A DNA stretch of 64,000 nucleotides from a virus, in IMG/VR virus record IMGVR_UViG_3300027797_000026, positions 1-64,000 of that record, one strand, 5' to 3'. Below the pieces are notes generated by a model. It had not been told where the DNA came from. It saw nothing but the letters and a program-made list of their open reading frames with translations, and did no database searches. Each line of letters starts with the position of its first letter. The stretch's first letter is position 1. Of the stretch, positions 21,231 through 30,188 are shown in pieces. The translations under genes and the position numbers were made by a program.

Positions 21231-21788
21231 ATGGCCACCAGTTATCCAAACGCAATAGATCAGCTTATTAATCCAAGCGGATCAGATGCATTATCAGCAC
21301 CATCACATTCAGAACAGCACTCAAATGCAAATGATGCCATCGAGGCATTGCAAACAAAAGTTGGAGCAAATGGTTCAGCAGATGCTAACTCTTTAACATA
21401 CAAAGTTAGTACTATTCAAACCGCATTAACAAATCTTACTAATAGCTCAGATACAATCTCAGAGCTTTTAGGTTTAGAAGGAAATAATGATCTTACAGTT
21501 TATGGAATTGAAAATCCAACCAACGTAGATTCATTTGCAAAGGCTACTTGGAGAACAGTCAATTACAATCTTCAGGTAACAAAGGGAACAGATGTCTACA
21601 CATCAGAAATCCTTGCTTCACATGATGGAACAAACATAATGGTTTCAGAGTCAAACATCATCTCAAACACCAGCACCAACCTATTTACCTATACCTTTGA
21701 AGAAAACTCAGGTATAATTAGTTTAAGAATCACCCCTGTTTCTGGTTCTATTTCAGTTAGATTTTCAAGAACAGCGCTTAAAGCATAA
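21231..21788 (+). CDS. Phage tail/fibre protein, 185 aa
   Basis: HSEQHSNANDAIEALQTKVG is the common fibre-trimer phrase of actinophage and cyanophage tail proteins. The C-terminal beta domain (NIMVSESNIISNTSTNLFTY ... VSGSISVRFSRTALK) resembles the end of the next protein. Structural role likely. Confidence 0.65.
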   Translation: MATSYPNAIDQLINPSGSDALSAPSHSEQHSNANDAIEALQTKVGANGSADANSLTYKVSTIQTALTNLTNSSDTISELLGLEGNNDLTVYGIENPTNVDSFAKATWRTVNYNLQVTKGTDVYTSEILASHDGTNIMVSESNIISNTSTNLFTYTFEENSGIISLRITPVSGSISVRFSRTALKA

Positions 21789-21816
21789 CAAAAAAGCAGT
21801 AAGAGGAGTCATATAA

Positions 21817-23379
21817 ATGGCAACAGTAACAAAAAACTTTAGAATTAAATCTGGCCTCATTGTTGAAGGTACTTCAGGTACTATCAATGGCCAAAACATC
21901 CTTACAGAAACAGGTGGAGATAGTTATATCCTCAATCTTGTTGGTGGTGCTACTCTTGTAAAATCAGTAGAAGCAACCCAACTTGAAGTCAACGGAGCTG
22001 GAAAACTATCCGTAAAATCTGGCGTATTTGATGCAGCAGGTGCAGCAGCAGCAGCACAGTCTGCAGCAGAAGCAACTGCATCAGCAGATGCAAGCGCAAA
22101 AGCAGGCGCAGCACAATCAGCCGCAACAACAGCAGCAGCAACTGACGCAAATACAAAGGTAGCCGCAGAAGCAGCTCTCAGAGTATCAGGCGATTCAGCT
22201 TCAGTATCAACTGCAGCAGCAGATGCTACAACTAAGTCAGCAACTGCTAAGTCAGAGGCAATAGCTGCAGCAGCAACAGATGCAACTACTAAGGTAGCAG
22301 CAGAAGCAGTACTTAGAGCATCAGGCGATACAGCTGCAATATCTGCAGCAGCAACAGATGCTACAACTAAAGCAGATGCCGCTCAAGCAGCCGCTATCTC
22401 AGCAGCAGCAACAGATGCGACTACAAAGGCTAACGCAGCAAAGGCTGGAGCAGAAGCAACAGCAGCAGCAGCACTAACATCTGCAATCTCAACAGAGGTT
22501 TCAAACCGTAATACAGCAATTGGAGCAGCAGTAGATTCATTAGTAGATGGTGCACCAGGGATTCTTAACACATTAAATGAATTAGCAGATGCAATTAACA
22601 ATGATGCTAACTACACAACAACACTAACATCAGCACTTGCTCTAAAAGCTAACTCAGCAGATGTTACAACAGCAATTGCAACAGCTAAATCAGAAGCAGC
22701 AACAGATGCAACAGACAAGGTAGCTGCAGAAGCAGCCCTCAGAGTATCAGGCGACTCAGCTTCAGTTTCAACTGCAGCAGCTGACGCAACATCAAAGGCT
22801 AACGCAGCCCAGGCAGCCGCTATCTCTGCAGCAGCAACTGATGCTACTACTAAGTCAGCAGCAGCACAAGCAGCAGCTATTGCAGCAGCAGCAACTGATG
22901 CTACTACAAAGGCTGGAGCCGCACAATCTGCAGCAACAACAGCAGCAGCAACTGATGCTACTACAAAGGCAAATGCAGCTCAAGCAGCCGCAGAAGCTAC
23001 TGCAGCAGCAGCTAATACAGCTCAGCAAGCAGGCACAACATCTTTCACAGCATTAAATGTTAACGACCAGGCTAAGCAAATTGCAGCCTCATCTTCTGGA
23101 ACAGCAACAGTTGCTGGAACAGCTTATGAGTGGGCAAAGGCTGATTACCGTTCAGGTAAGTTCCTTGTTAAAATTGACAATGCAACTCACAATGAAATAT
23201 CAGAAATTCTAGTAACACTAGATTCATCAGACAACGTAGCAGTTACAGAATATGCAATTGTCGGAACTAATGGATCAAGAGGAACTATTACAGCTGATGT
23301 ATCAGGTTCAAACGTAAGAATACGGGTTACTCCAGTAAATAACTCAACAGTTAAAGTATCTGGAACACTGATTAAATAA
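21817..23379 (+). CDS. Ala-rich repetitive fibre, 520 aa
   Basis: N-terminal NFRIKSGLIVEGT pairs with NFKVKNGLNVAGT of the gene at 23450. The central 350 residues are near-repeats of AAATDATTKA / AEAALRVSGDSASVS, likely a long trimeric coiled coil. The C-terminal domain (about 400-520) matches the end of the 185-aa protein. A shaft fibre. Its repeat DNA is recombination-prone. Confidence 0.7.
   Translation: MATVTKNFRIKSGLIVEGTSGTINGQNILTETGGDSYILNLVGGATLVKSVEATQLEVNGAGKLSVKSGVFDAAGAAAAAQSAAEATASADASAKAGAAQSAATTAAATDANTKVAAEAALRVSGDSASVSTAAADATTKSATAKSEAIAAAATDATTKVAAEAVLRASGDTAAISAAATDATTKADAAQAAAISAAATDATTKANAAKAGAEATAAAALTSAISTEVSNRNTAIGAAVDSLVDGAPGILNTLNELADAINNDANYTTTLTSALALKANSADVTTAIATAKSEAATDATDKVAAEAALRVSGDSASVSTAAADATSKANAAQAAAISAAATDATTKSAAAQAAAIAAAATDATTKAGAAQSAATTAAATDATTKANAAQAAAEATAAAANTAQQAGTTSFTALNVNDQAKQIAASSSGTATVAGTAYEWAKADYRSGKFLVKIDNATHNEISEILVTLDSSDNVAVTEYAIVGTNGSRGTITADVSGSNVRIRVTPVNNSTVKVSGTLIK
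22030..23035 (+). repeat. Short tandem repeats in Ala-rich fibre
   Basis: A GCAGCAGCAACWGATGCWAC unit recurs many times with synonymous drift. It encodes the AAATDATTK segments. Confidence 0.75.
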
Positions 23380-23393
23380 TTAAATAAAGGTTT

Positions 23394-23418
23394 TGGGGGA
23401 TTCCTTAAAAATCCCCCA
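23394..23418 (+). terminator. Rho-independent-type hairpin
   Basis: TGGGGGATT / AATCCCCCA, nine bases, after the Ala-rich fibre gene. The following sequence is A-rich, so the stop may be partial. Confidence 0.6.
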
Positions 23419-23449
23419 CAATAAACAATTAGGGGATATGTGAACTTAA

Positions 23450-23812
23450 ATGGCAACAGTAGATAAGAACTTTAAAGTAAAGAATGGGTTAAATGTAGCA
23501 GGAACTGCAACGTTTGATTCTAATATCGTATTAGGAACAGCCCCAATATCTTTTGATACAACAACAAAAAGGCTACAAGTCCAGATTGATGGATCTTGGC
23601 AGCCTATAGCTTTGTATTCAGAAATTCCAAATGAGGCAGAAATGCTTTCATTTATGGATGTAGGATTGGCAATTGATTACAATGGCCAGCCAACATATAT
23701 TATTCAGGCAAATGGAGTTACGCCATCAGGAACAAGCAAATATGTTTCTGGCGGAAATGCTTCAACTTCTGAGTTTGGAATGACTTTTGATTCAGGAGCA
23801 TTAGTAGCATGA
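23450..23812 (+). CDS. Small fibre-related protein, 120 aa
   Basis: NFKVKNGLNVAGTATFDSNI and TTKRLQVQIDGSWQPIALYS form an N-terminal fibre domain, followed by a short unknown end. It looks like a paralogue of the first domain at 21817. Confidence 0.6.
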   Translation: MATVDKNFKVKNGLNVAGTATFDSNIVLGTAPISFDTTTKRLQVQIDGSWQPIALYSEIPNEAEMLSFMDVGLAIDYNGQPTYIIQANGVTPSGTSKYVSGGNASTSEFGMTFDSGALVA

Positions 23813-23834
23813 TGCTTAATTGTAATGGTTTAAA

Positions 23835-23843
23835 TGCTATAAT
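23835..23843 (+). promoter_or_regulatory. Late extended -10 promoter
   Basis: TGCTATAAT; leader of about 24 bases with AAAAGGGG before the ATG at 23874. Confidence 0.65.
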
Positions 23844-23873
23844 TTCAATATATCAAATAAAAGGGGTGGCATA

Positions 23874-26336
23874 ATGTCAACAGTAAGAATTCAAGTAAGA
23901 AGAGGTACAGCCTCTGAATGGACCGCAGCAAATCCAGTATTGGCTGCAGGTGAAATGGGTGTTGAAACAAACACTAATTTATTTAAGTTTGGTAACGGGT
24001 CTTCTACATGGACTGCCCTTTCATATGCCAACAACTCAGACGTAGCAATTGGTGAAATTTCCCAAGATGCTATTGATACAGCCCTTACAATGGGCGCAGG
24101 ACTAACAAAGACTTATAACGATGGAGCAAATACAATAACTATAACTGTTGATACAGCTGTAGTTTCAACAAAAGCATTTGCAACATCAGAAGCTGCAGCA
24201 GCACAGACTGCAGCAGCAACAGATGCAACTACTAAGGTTGCAGCAGAAGCAGTACTTAGAGCATCAGGCGATACAGCTGCAATAGCTGCAGCAGCAACAT
24301 ATACAGACTCTGCGGTAAATGGAGTCAACAGCTCATTATCAGGATACCTAGAAACAGGAGATAGAGGAGTAGCAGGCGGAGTAGCCTCACTTGATTCAAA
24401 CGTTAAGGTTCCTCAAGCACAGCTTTCTTTAGGCAACTTAACAACAAATGTTACTACATCAGCTAACATGAATGCAGCAAATATGACTGCAGAGAATATG
24501 ACTTCAAGTACTTTATTGACAGCAAATAACGTAACTATTTCTGGAAACCTAACAGTTAACGGAACAGCTACAACTGTAAACTCAACAAACGTAACAATTG
24601 ATGATCCAATGATTTACATTGGTGATGGAAACCAGTCAAACGCAGTTGACCTTGGTGTTGTAGCAGCATTTAATAACGGAACATATCAGCATGCTGGTCT
24701 TGTTCGTGATGCTTCAGACAACGGAATTTGGAAGTTATTCTCAGGAGTAGTATCAGAACCTGGAACAACAGTAGATTTTACTACTTACACAAAAGACAAG
24801 CTAGAAGTAGGAACTTTATTTGCAGACATAGCACACATTGGAGCAGTATCAAATGCTGATCTTCAAAATGTAGCAGGTCTTACTTCACCAATTCAAACAC
24901 AGCTTAATAATAAATTAGAGTTTGTAGCTGATGGCCATATAACATCACCTAGAATTGCAGATTTAGCAGTAATTAATGCAAAGATTGCAGATTCAGCAGT
25001 AAGTGTTGCAAAGCTTGCAGACGGTTCAGTCACTACTGCAAAAATTGGAAACGCAGCAGTAACAGCTGCAAAGATTGAAAATGCAGCAGTTGGAGCATCT
25101 GCTCTAGCTTCTGATTCAGTAGAAACAGCAAAAATTATGAACGCAGCAGTAACTTCTGCAAAGCTTGCAGTTGATGCAGTTGCTACAGCAAACATTGCAG
25201 ACGGCGCAGTAACTACCGCAGAGCTTGGAGCAGCAGCAGTAACAGCTGCAAAGATTGTAGACGGTGGAGTAACAAATGATAAAATTGCAGACGTAACTAT
25301 TACAAATGCAAAGATTTCAGCATCCGCCGCAATCGATCAATCAAAGGTTGCTGGACTAACTGAAGCGCTAGCTACAAAAGCAACAATTGATTCACCAACT
25401 TTCACTGGAGCAGTTGTTCTTCCAGCAACAACAACTATTGGTACAGTTGATTCAACCGAAATGGGATATCTAAACGGTGTTACATCTTCAGTTCAAACAC
25501 AACTTACAGCTAATGCAACAGCGCTTTCAACACATGATGCAGATACAACAAATATTCATGGTATTGCAGATACTTCAGTCCTTGCAACAGCAACAACAGT
25601 TGCTACAGCAAAATCTGAAGCAATCACAGCAGCAGGAACAGCAGCAGACACAAAGGTTTCAACTGCAGTAGCAGCACTTACAAAGTCTTCAGTAGGACTT
25701 GGAAGTGTTGACAATACAGCAGATGCTTCAAAGCCAGTATCTACAGCCCAGGCTACAGCAATCGCAACTGCTAAGTCAGAAGCAATTGCAGATGCAACAT
25801 CACAGGTTAACGCATTACTAACAGGTGCACCAGCAGCACTAAATACACTTGATGAGCTTGCAGCAGCCCTTGGAGACGACGCAAACTTTGCATCAACCGT
25901 TACAACATCACTTGCAGCAAAAGCACCAATTGCTAGCCCAACCTTTACTGGAACAGTAACAGTTGCAGCAGCAGGTGTAGCGTTTACAGATAAGACACAG
26001 ACAAAAGCAGGTGTACCATCACTTACCGCAATAGCAGGAACTCAGTCAGCAAGCACAACGCTTGATGCTCTTGGAACAGATGCAGCAGTAAGAGATTCAC
26101 TAGTTCCTCTATCAGGAGCAGTAAACATCAGCTTTGAAGCAACAGGAAATGCTAAGTATGCGATTGGTTCTTCAATCAGCTTCTATCAATCAGCAGGAAC
26201 TGGTGCAAACATAACTGGAAACACAATAACAATTCTTGCAACACCAGGTGCAACATTAAGAACAACAAATTCATCAGTAACAGCCACTAAGGTTGCAGCA
26301 ACAACATGGTTGTTAGCTGGAGACTTAAGAGCGTAA
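23874..26336 (+). CDS. Long tail fibre with Mtd-like N-terminus, 820 aa
   Basis: N-terminal IQVRRGTASEWTAANPVLAA is an Mtd-like domain, a paralogue of the one at 16880. The middle holds a GNLTVNGTATTVNST beta domain. Residues about 360-490 are repeats of the VTTAKIGNAAVTAAKIENAA type, a known phage fibre shaft repeat, then Ala-rich coiled coil and a C-terminal beta domain. Trimeric fibre. Confidence 0.75.
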   Translation: MSTVRIQVRRGTASEWTAANPVLAAGEMGVETNTNLFKFGNGSSTWTALSYANNSDVAIGEISQDAIDTALTMGAGLTKTYNDGANTITITVDTAVVSTKAFATSEAAAAQTAAATDATTKVAAEAVLRASGDTAAIAAAATYTDSAVNGVNSSLSGYLETGDRGVAGGVASLDSNVKVPQAQLSLGNLTTNVTTSANMNAANMTAENMTSSTLLTANNVTISGNLTVNGTATTVNSTNVTIDDPMIYIGDGNQSNAVDLGVVAAFNNGTYQHAGLVRDASDNGIWKLFSGVVSEPGTTVDFTTYTKDKLEVGTLFADIAHIGAVSNADLQNVAGLTSPIQTQLNNKLEFVADGHITSPRIADLAVINAKIADSAVSVAKLADGSVTTAKIGNAAVTAAKIENAAVGASALASDSVETAKIMNAAVTSAKLAVDAVATANIADGAVTTAELGAAAVTAAKIVDGGVTNDKIADVTITNAKISASAAIDQSKVAGLTEALATKATIDSPTFTGAVVLPATTTIGTVDSTEMGYLNGVTSSVQTQLTANATALSTHDADTTNIHGIADTSVLATATTVATAKSEAITAAGTAADTKVSTAVAALTKSSVGLGSVDNTADASKPVSTAQATAIATAKSEAIADATSQVNALLTGAPAALNTLDELAAALGDDANFASTVTTSLAAKAPIASPTFTGTVTVAAAGVAFTDKTQTKAGVPSLTAIAGTQSASTTLDALGTDAAVRDSLVPLSGAVNISFEATGNAKYAIGSSISFYQSAGTGANITGNTITILATPGATLRTTNSSVTATKVAATTWLLAGDLRA
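24945..25350 (+). repeat. AVTxAKI repeats in long fibre
   Basis: At least eight degenerate copies of a 30-45 base unit built on GCAGTAACAGCTGCAAAG. Confidence 0.7.
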
Positions 26337-26357
26337 TTGGAAAAATAGGAGAATAAA

Positions 26358-27200
26358 ATGTCAAAAAATATAGGTAATAAAGCCGCAGCACAAGACAACT
26401 TCATTGGACCAACGCCACCAACTAGTTTGACGGCAACCAACGTAGGTACTGGAAGATCATTTAATGATGGTCGTATAGATCTAGCGTGGGTTGCTCCAAC
26501 TGGTGGCAACGCCGCTACATCATATAAGATTATGCGTGGAGGAGCAGAAATTGCAACAGTTACTGCCCCTACCGTAACTTATTCAAATACTGGATTAGCA
26601 GGAGGAACAGCTTATTCTTATACAGTAAGAGCAGTAGATTCCTTTGCAACTTCAACAGATTCAAATACAGCTTCAGCAACAGCAACAACAAAGCCATCTG
26701 CTCCAACAAGCGCAGCAGCAACAGCTGGAGTTAATGCAAATACAGTTAGTTGGACAGCCCCATCAAATGGTGGATCTGCAATAACTAATTACTATGTTGT
26801 TGGTAATGATGGAACAACTGGAAATACAGCTGCAGTATCTATATCAATTGCAGATACTGCTAATACATCTCAGTACTATAACGTATATGCAGATAATGCT
26901 AATGGAAGATCAGATGCATCAAATAACACTAATACTGTTACTACTCTTGCTCCAAGCTTCTTTGCTCCACCGTTCTTCCCACCGTTCTTTCCACCAAGCT
27001 TCTTTGCACCACCGTTCTTCCCACCATTCTTTCCACCAAGCTTCTTTGCGCCACCAGGATTCTTTGCGCCACCAAGCTTCTTTGCGCCACCAAGCTTCTC
27101 CTTCGCACCGCCAAGCTTCTTTGCGCCACCAAGCTTCTCCTTTGCTCCACCAAGCTTCTTTGCACCACCAGGGTTCTCTAACTTTAGCAGATCCTATTAA
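26358..27200 (+). CDS. FN3-type adhesin with Phe/Pro repeat tail, 280 aa
   Basis: Two fibronectin type III-like domains (about 18-112 and 113-195; the first has IDLAWVAPTGGNAATSYKIM) and then an about 80-residue tail of SFFAPPxF and FFPPFFPP repeats ending FSNFSRSY. It sits directly before the oxygenase operon. The Pro-rich tail is the most obvious hydroxylation target in this genome. FN3 units often bind glycans or scaffold virion surface proteins. Confidence 0.7.
   Translation: MSKNIGNKAAAQDNFIGPTPPTSLTATNVGTGRSFNDGRIDLAWVAPTGGNAATSYKIMRGGAEIATVTAPTVTYSNTGLAGGTAYSYTVRAVDSFATSTDSNTASATATTKPSAPTSAAATAGVNANTVSWTAPSNGGSAITNYYVVGNDGTTGNTAAVSISIADTANTSQYYNVYADNANGRSDASNNTNTVTTLAPSFFAPPFFPPFFPPSFFAPPFFPPFFPPSFFAPPGFFAPPSFFAPPSFSFAPPSFFAPPSFSFAPPSFFAPPGFSNFSRSY
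26952..27175 (+). repeat. Phe/Pro tandem repeats
   Basis: Repeats of AAGCTTCTTTGCNCCACC and TTCTTCCCACCNTTCTTTCC encoding SFFAPP and FFPPFFPP. Confidence 0.85.
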
Positions 27201-27210
27201 TAATATAAAA

Positions 27211-27242
27211 CACAATAGCAAGGGGAAACCCTTGCTATTGTG
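27211..27242 (+). terminator. Strong terminator before oxygenase operon
   Basis: A perfect 14-base stem (CACAATAGCAAGGG) with a GAAA loop. It isolates the fibre transcript from the operon beginning at 27273. Confidence 0.8.
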
Positions 27243-27257
27243 CTATATAAACATAAA

Positions 27258-27266
27258 TGCTACAAT
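27258..27266 (+). promoter_or_regulatory. Leaderless promoter of oxygenase operon
   Basis: TGCTACAAT followed by six bases and ATG at 27273. Confidence 0.75.
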
Positions 27267-27272
27267 ATAAAC

Positions 27273-27986
27273 ATGACAAATTTAAATGAAACTTTTGGAT
27301 TTTCATCCAAAGAAATGCTTTTCCCAGGGGTTTGGGTTTATAGAGACGTAATTAAAAAAGAAACTGATGTCATTAATAGACTTAATGAAATTGGTAATTC
27401 TGCAACTAATGACAATGATTCAAGGTACGAGTGGACTTTTGGTTTTGTTGGTTATAGCGAAAAAAGGCCATCATACAGAGATTGCGAAGACATTAAAATA
27501 GGAGAAGTTAAAAATCCTAGATCTACAACAGAGTCATTAGTCAATAGTCTTTGGTCTGATTTAAGACAATCACAAATGCCAGCAGTTCAAGATTATTGTG
27601 ATATGTATAATGTCAGAATGAATTATTGGGAAGTTATGAACTGTATTAGATATGGCAAAGGACAGCACTTTCAAGAACATGCAGATCACGGATTTTCTTA
27701 TAGCGCTACAGTATCATTAGTTGCATATGTAAATGACGAGTATGAAGGCGGAAACCTGTATTTCCCTAAGCTTAATTTAGATATTAAACCAAAAGCAGGA
27801 GATCTTTATATATTCCCATCAACATATTTATTCTCACACAGAGCAATGCCAGTTGAGTCTGGCATGAAGGTTTCAATTGTAACTATGTTAGATTACAACG
27901 ACCATTCACATAGACAAGAGTTTATGCAAATGAGAAGTAAATGGGTAGAAGAAGATTTGGCCTCTGGCAAAAATCAAAATGCATAA
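27273..27986 (+). CDS. 2OG-Fe(II) oxygenase 1 of operon, 237 aa
   Basis: H136-x-D138 (QEHADH) and H189 (SHRAMPV) are the iron ligands; K199, ten residues later, binds 2OG. Lys at this place is what animal collagen prolyl 4-hydroxylases use. The NDEYEGGNLYFPK sheet is shared by all members here. The start at 27273 is set by the leaderless promoter (a longer reading from 27240 would begin inside the promoter). Overlaps the next gene by eight bases. The substrate is unknown. Confidence 0.85.
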   Translation: MTNLNETFGFSSKEMLFPGVWVYRDVIKKETDVINRLNEIGNSATNDNDSRYEWTFGFVGYSEKRPSYRDCEDIKIGEVKNPRSTTESLVNSLWSDLRQSQMPAVQDYCDMYNVRMNYWEVMNCIRYGKGQHFQEHADHGFSYSATVSLVAYVNDEYEGGNLYFPKLNLDIKPKAGDLYIFPSTYLFSHRAMPVESGMKVSIVTMLDYNDHSHRQEFMQMRSKWVEEDLASGKNQNA

Positions 27987-28701
27987 TATAGAAGCCTATA
28001 CTATAAGAGAAGGTTTAGGCCAGCTAAGCTCTTTGTCTGCTAAAAGAGACTGGATGGATAACACATACGATGCACACGCATATAAATGTTTCCCAGTTAG
28101 CTTAACAAACCAGTTGGGCTGGGGCATATCTTTTCCAGAAGACATTTCTTTTATTTGGGATGGAATTTCAGACAGCACTCCAGAACACGTAAAAGTATTG
28201 TCTGGTGAAAAATATGCATATGCTGGAAGAGCTAATGGAACAATTAGTTTTAATACTGGGCTAATGTTTAAAACTGATGAAAACTTAAGTTTAATATCTA
28301 TGCCCGTTCCAAATTTATTTATTGACGGAGCAACACCATTTACAACATTAATAAGCACGTCTTTTTTTAGAGGTGAACTACCAGCAGCCTGGATGATAAC
28401 TAAAGCAAATGAAGTTATAACAATTAAAGCAGGAACTCCAATAATTGCAATAATGACAATAGACTTAAACTCTATTAATAATTCAGAAATAACATTTAAG
28501 CCAATTTCTAGTTTACCGCAACCCTCGTTTGACCCAAATGAGTATTCTAATGTTATTTACGAATTAAACAGGACCGCAACATGGTCTAATTTTTACAGAG
28601 ATGCAGTTGACCATTTAAAAAGAAAAATAGGATCTCATCAAATAAAAGCAATTAGGTTAAAAGTAAATAATGATATAATGGAGCAAGGAGATAATAAATG
28701 A
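27979..28701 (+). CDS. DUF6065-like protein, 240 aa
   Basis: CFPVSLTNQLGWGISFPEDI is the hallmark of DUF6065, a family of unknown function that I recall occurring near 2OG oxygenases in phage and marine bacterial genomes. The protein is probably beta-rich, with no catalytic motif I can name. It lies within the oxygenase operon, four-base overlap with the next gene. It may act as a substrate-holding or partner protein. Confidence 0.65.
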   Translation: MHNIEAYTIREGLGQLSSLSAKRDWMDNTYDAHAYKCFPVSLTNQLGWGISFPEDISFIWDGISDSTPEHVKVLSGEKYAYAGRANGTISFNTGLMFKTDENLSLISMPVPNLFIDGATPFTTLISTSFFRGELPAAWMITKANEVITIKAGTPIIAIMTIDLNSINNSEITFKPISSLPQPSFDPNEYSNVIYELNRTATWSNFYRDAVDHLKRKIGSHQIKAIRLKVNNDIMEQGDNK

Positions 28702-29372
28702 AACCATCAAATAACTGGAACGGCAATCAGCCTAAATCTATAACCCCATCTGGGTTTTTTGGCAATTCTTCGAGTAACATTGTAGAAATTAAAGATTTCT
28801 TGTCTATAGAAGAAAGAGAAAGACTAATGAAGTTTGCCCTAAACAATAAAGTTTGGGACATAACAGAGACTCACAGAGACGAAGATGGTCTTGTTTTATA
28901 TGATCACAGAGTTTGGGAAGACAGAGTTTGTACATACAACTCTTTAATGGCTTCAGATCCAAGTATATTAGAATTAATTTATAGCATGATTGCAAGACTA
29001 AAAATTGAAGTTGATGCTTTCTTTGATGTTGATGCAAAAGAAACTGGGCCAGCAATTGTTAGATGGCCAGTCGGATCGAGACAAGAGCCACACGCAGATA
29101 AAGAATTTCATTCTGGTGCAGAAAAGGGCAGAGCCAATGACTTTCCTTGGTATGATTTAGCTGGACTATTTTATTTTAACGATGATTACGAAGGCGGAGA
29201 ACTTTATTTCCCACAACATGGAATTGAATTTAAGCCAGTTGCTGGAGCTGCATATTTTTTTCCAGGAGACATGCATTATACACACGGAGTACGTCCAGTA
29301 AAATCTGGAAATAGATTTACATCTCCATTTTTTTGGACGATTAAAAAACATACGGGGGAAAAACAGCCATGA
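28698..29372 (+). CDS. 2OG-Fe(II) oxygenase 2 of operon, 224 aa
   Basis: H132-x-D134 (EPHADKEFH), H196 (YTHGVRPV), R206 (SGNRFTSPFFW). Core strand FNDDYEGGELYFP. The N-terminal 30 residues are extra and not conserved. ATGA overlaps at both ends. P4H-type oxygenase by motif. Confidence 0.85.
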   Translation: MKPSNNWNGNQPKSITPSGFFGNSSSNIVEIKDFLSIEERERLMKFALNNKVWDITETHRDEDGLVLYDHRVWEDRVCTYNSLMASDPSILELIYSMIARLKIEVDAFFDVDAKETGPAIVRWPVGSRQEPHADKEFHSGAEKGRANDFPWYDLAGLFYFNDDYEGGELYFPQHGIEFKPVAGAAYFFPGDMHYTHGVRPVKSGNRFTSPFFWTIKKHTGEKQP

Positions 29373-30187
29373 GTGAATTAGATTATGTAGAGCTTTATCC
29401 AAAGGTAGATGTGTACAGAAATGTATTACAAGACCCAGCACAACTTTATGAAGTAATGAACAATTCTGAAAAAACTTCAGAGGGGAAATACTTTTTACAT
29501 AAATGGGACCCTTGGGCACATTTTGGTACTTACACACAGAAGAAAGATATGAGAGAGGTTTCTCCAGAAGTCTTGTCTGACGAAATGTTTCTTAAAGAAA
29601 AGAAATTTGTTGAAGAAGTAGAAGAGGCATACAAAAAAGTAATTCTAGACTATGTAGAAAGACATGGGATTGATCTTCCAGAAGGATGGCATTTTAGCGG
29701 ATGCTCATACTCTAAATATAATGCTAAAATTGATACCCTGCTTAATAAAATGACAATGCAATATCACACAGACCATATAACTTCTCAAAAAGATATGCCT
29801 GGAGATAAATTTTTTCTAACATGCACAATGTACATTAACGATGACTATGATGGCGGAGACATAGAGTTTTATATTGATGGACAGCTTATCAATCACAAAC
29901 CAGCAGCTGGAGACATACTAGTGTTTCCATCTACTCAGCCATATTTTCATGGAGTAAAAACAATTAATACTAATGAAAAGTTTTTTGTTAGAAACTTTAT
30001 AATGACCCCACACAACGGAACAGAAGAATGGCTAGCCAACCAAAGAAAATATGGGGCATACCGATGGGCAAAAACAGAAGCAGAAAGAATAGATTACGAA
30101 GACAAAAGAAACATGCTTTACTTTAATGATGGAAAAATTCTTTCATATGAAGATTATATTGAAATTAAAAAAGGGTGGTTAGATTAA
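29369..30187 (+). CDS. 2OG-Fe(II) oxygenase 3 of operon, 272 aa
   Basis: H133-x-D135 (YHTDHITS), H194 (YFHGVKTIN), K204. The longest in the operon, with a C-terminal 65-residue extension rich in aromatic and charged residues (YGAYRWAKTEAERIDYEDKR). Divergent, so the substrate may differ from its neighbours. Confidence 0.85.
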   Translation: MSELDYVELYPKVDVYRNVLQDPAQLYEVMNNSEKTSEGKYFLHKWDPWAHFGTYTQKKDMREVSPEVLSDEMFLKEKKFVEEVEEAYKKVILDYVERHGIDLPEGWHFSGCSYSKYNAKIDTLLNKMTMQYHTDHITSQKDMPGDKFFLTCTMYINDDYDGGDIEFYIDGQLINHKPAAGDILVFPSTQPYFHGVKTINTNEKFFVRNFIMTPHNGTEEWLANQRKYGAYRWAKTEAERIDYEDKRNMLYFNDGKILSYEDYIEIKKGWLD

Positions 30188-30188
30188 A

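Noticed and set aside
22841-23056. Gln/Leu-rich plus-strand reading inside the Ala-rich fibre
   Set aside because: A frame shift of GCAGCA repeats; no independent start.
26919-27221. Minus-strand ORFs opposite the Phe/Pro repeats
   Set aside because: Same antisense effect; low complexity; no promoter or Shine-Dalgarno sequence.
27240-27272. Earlier start of oxygenase 1
   Set aside because: The added residues are coded by the promoter and terminator stem.
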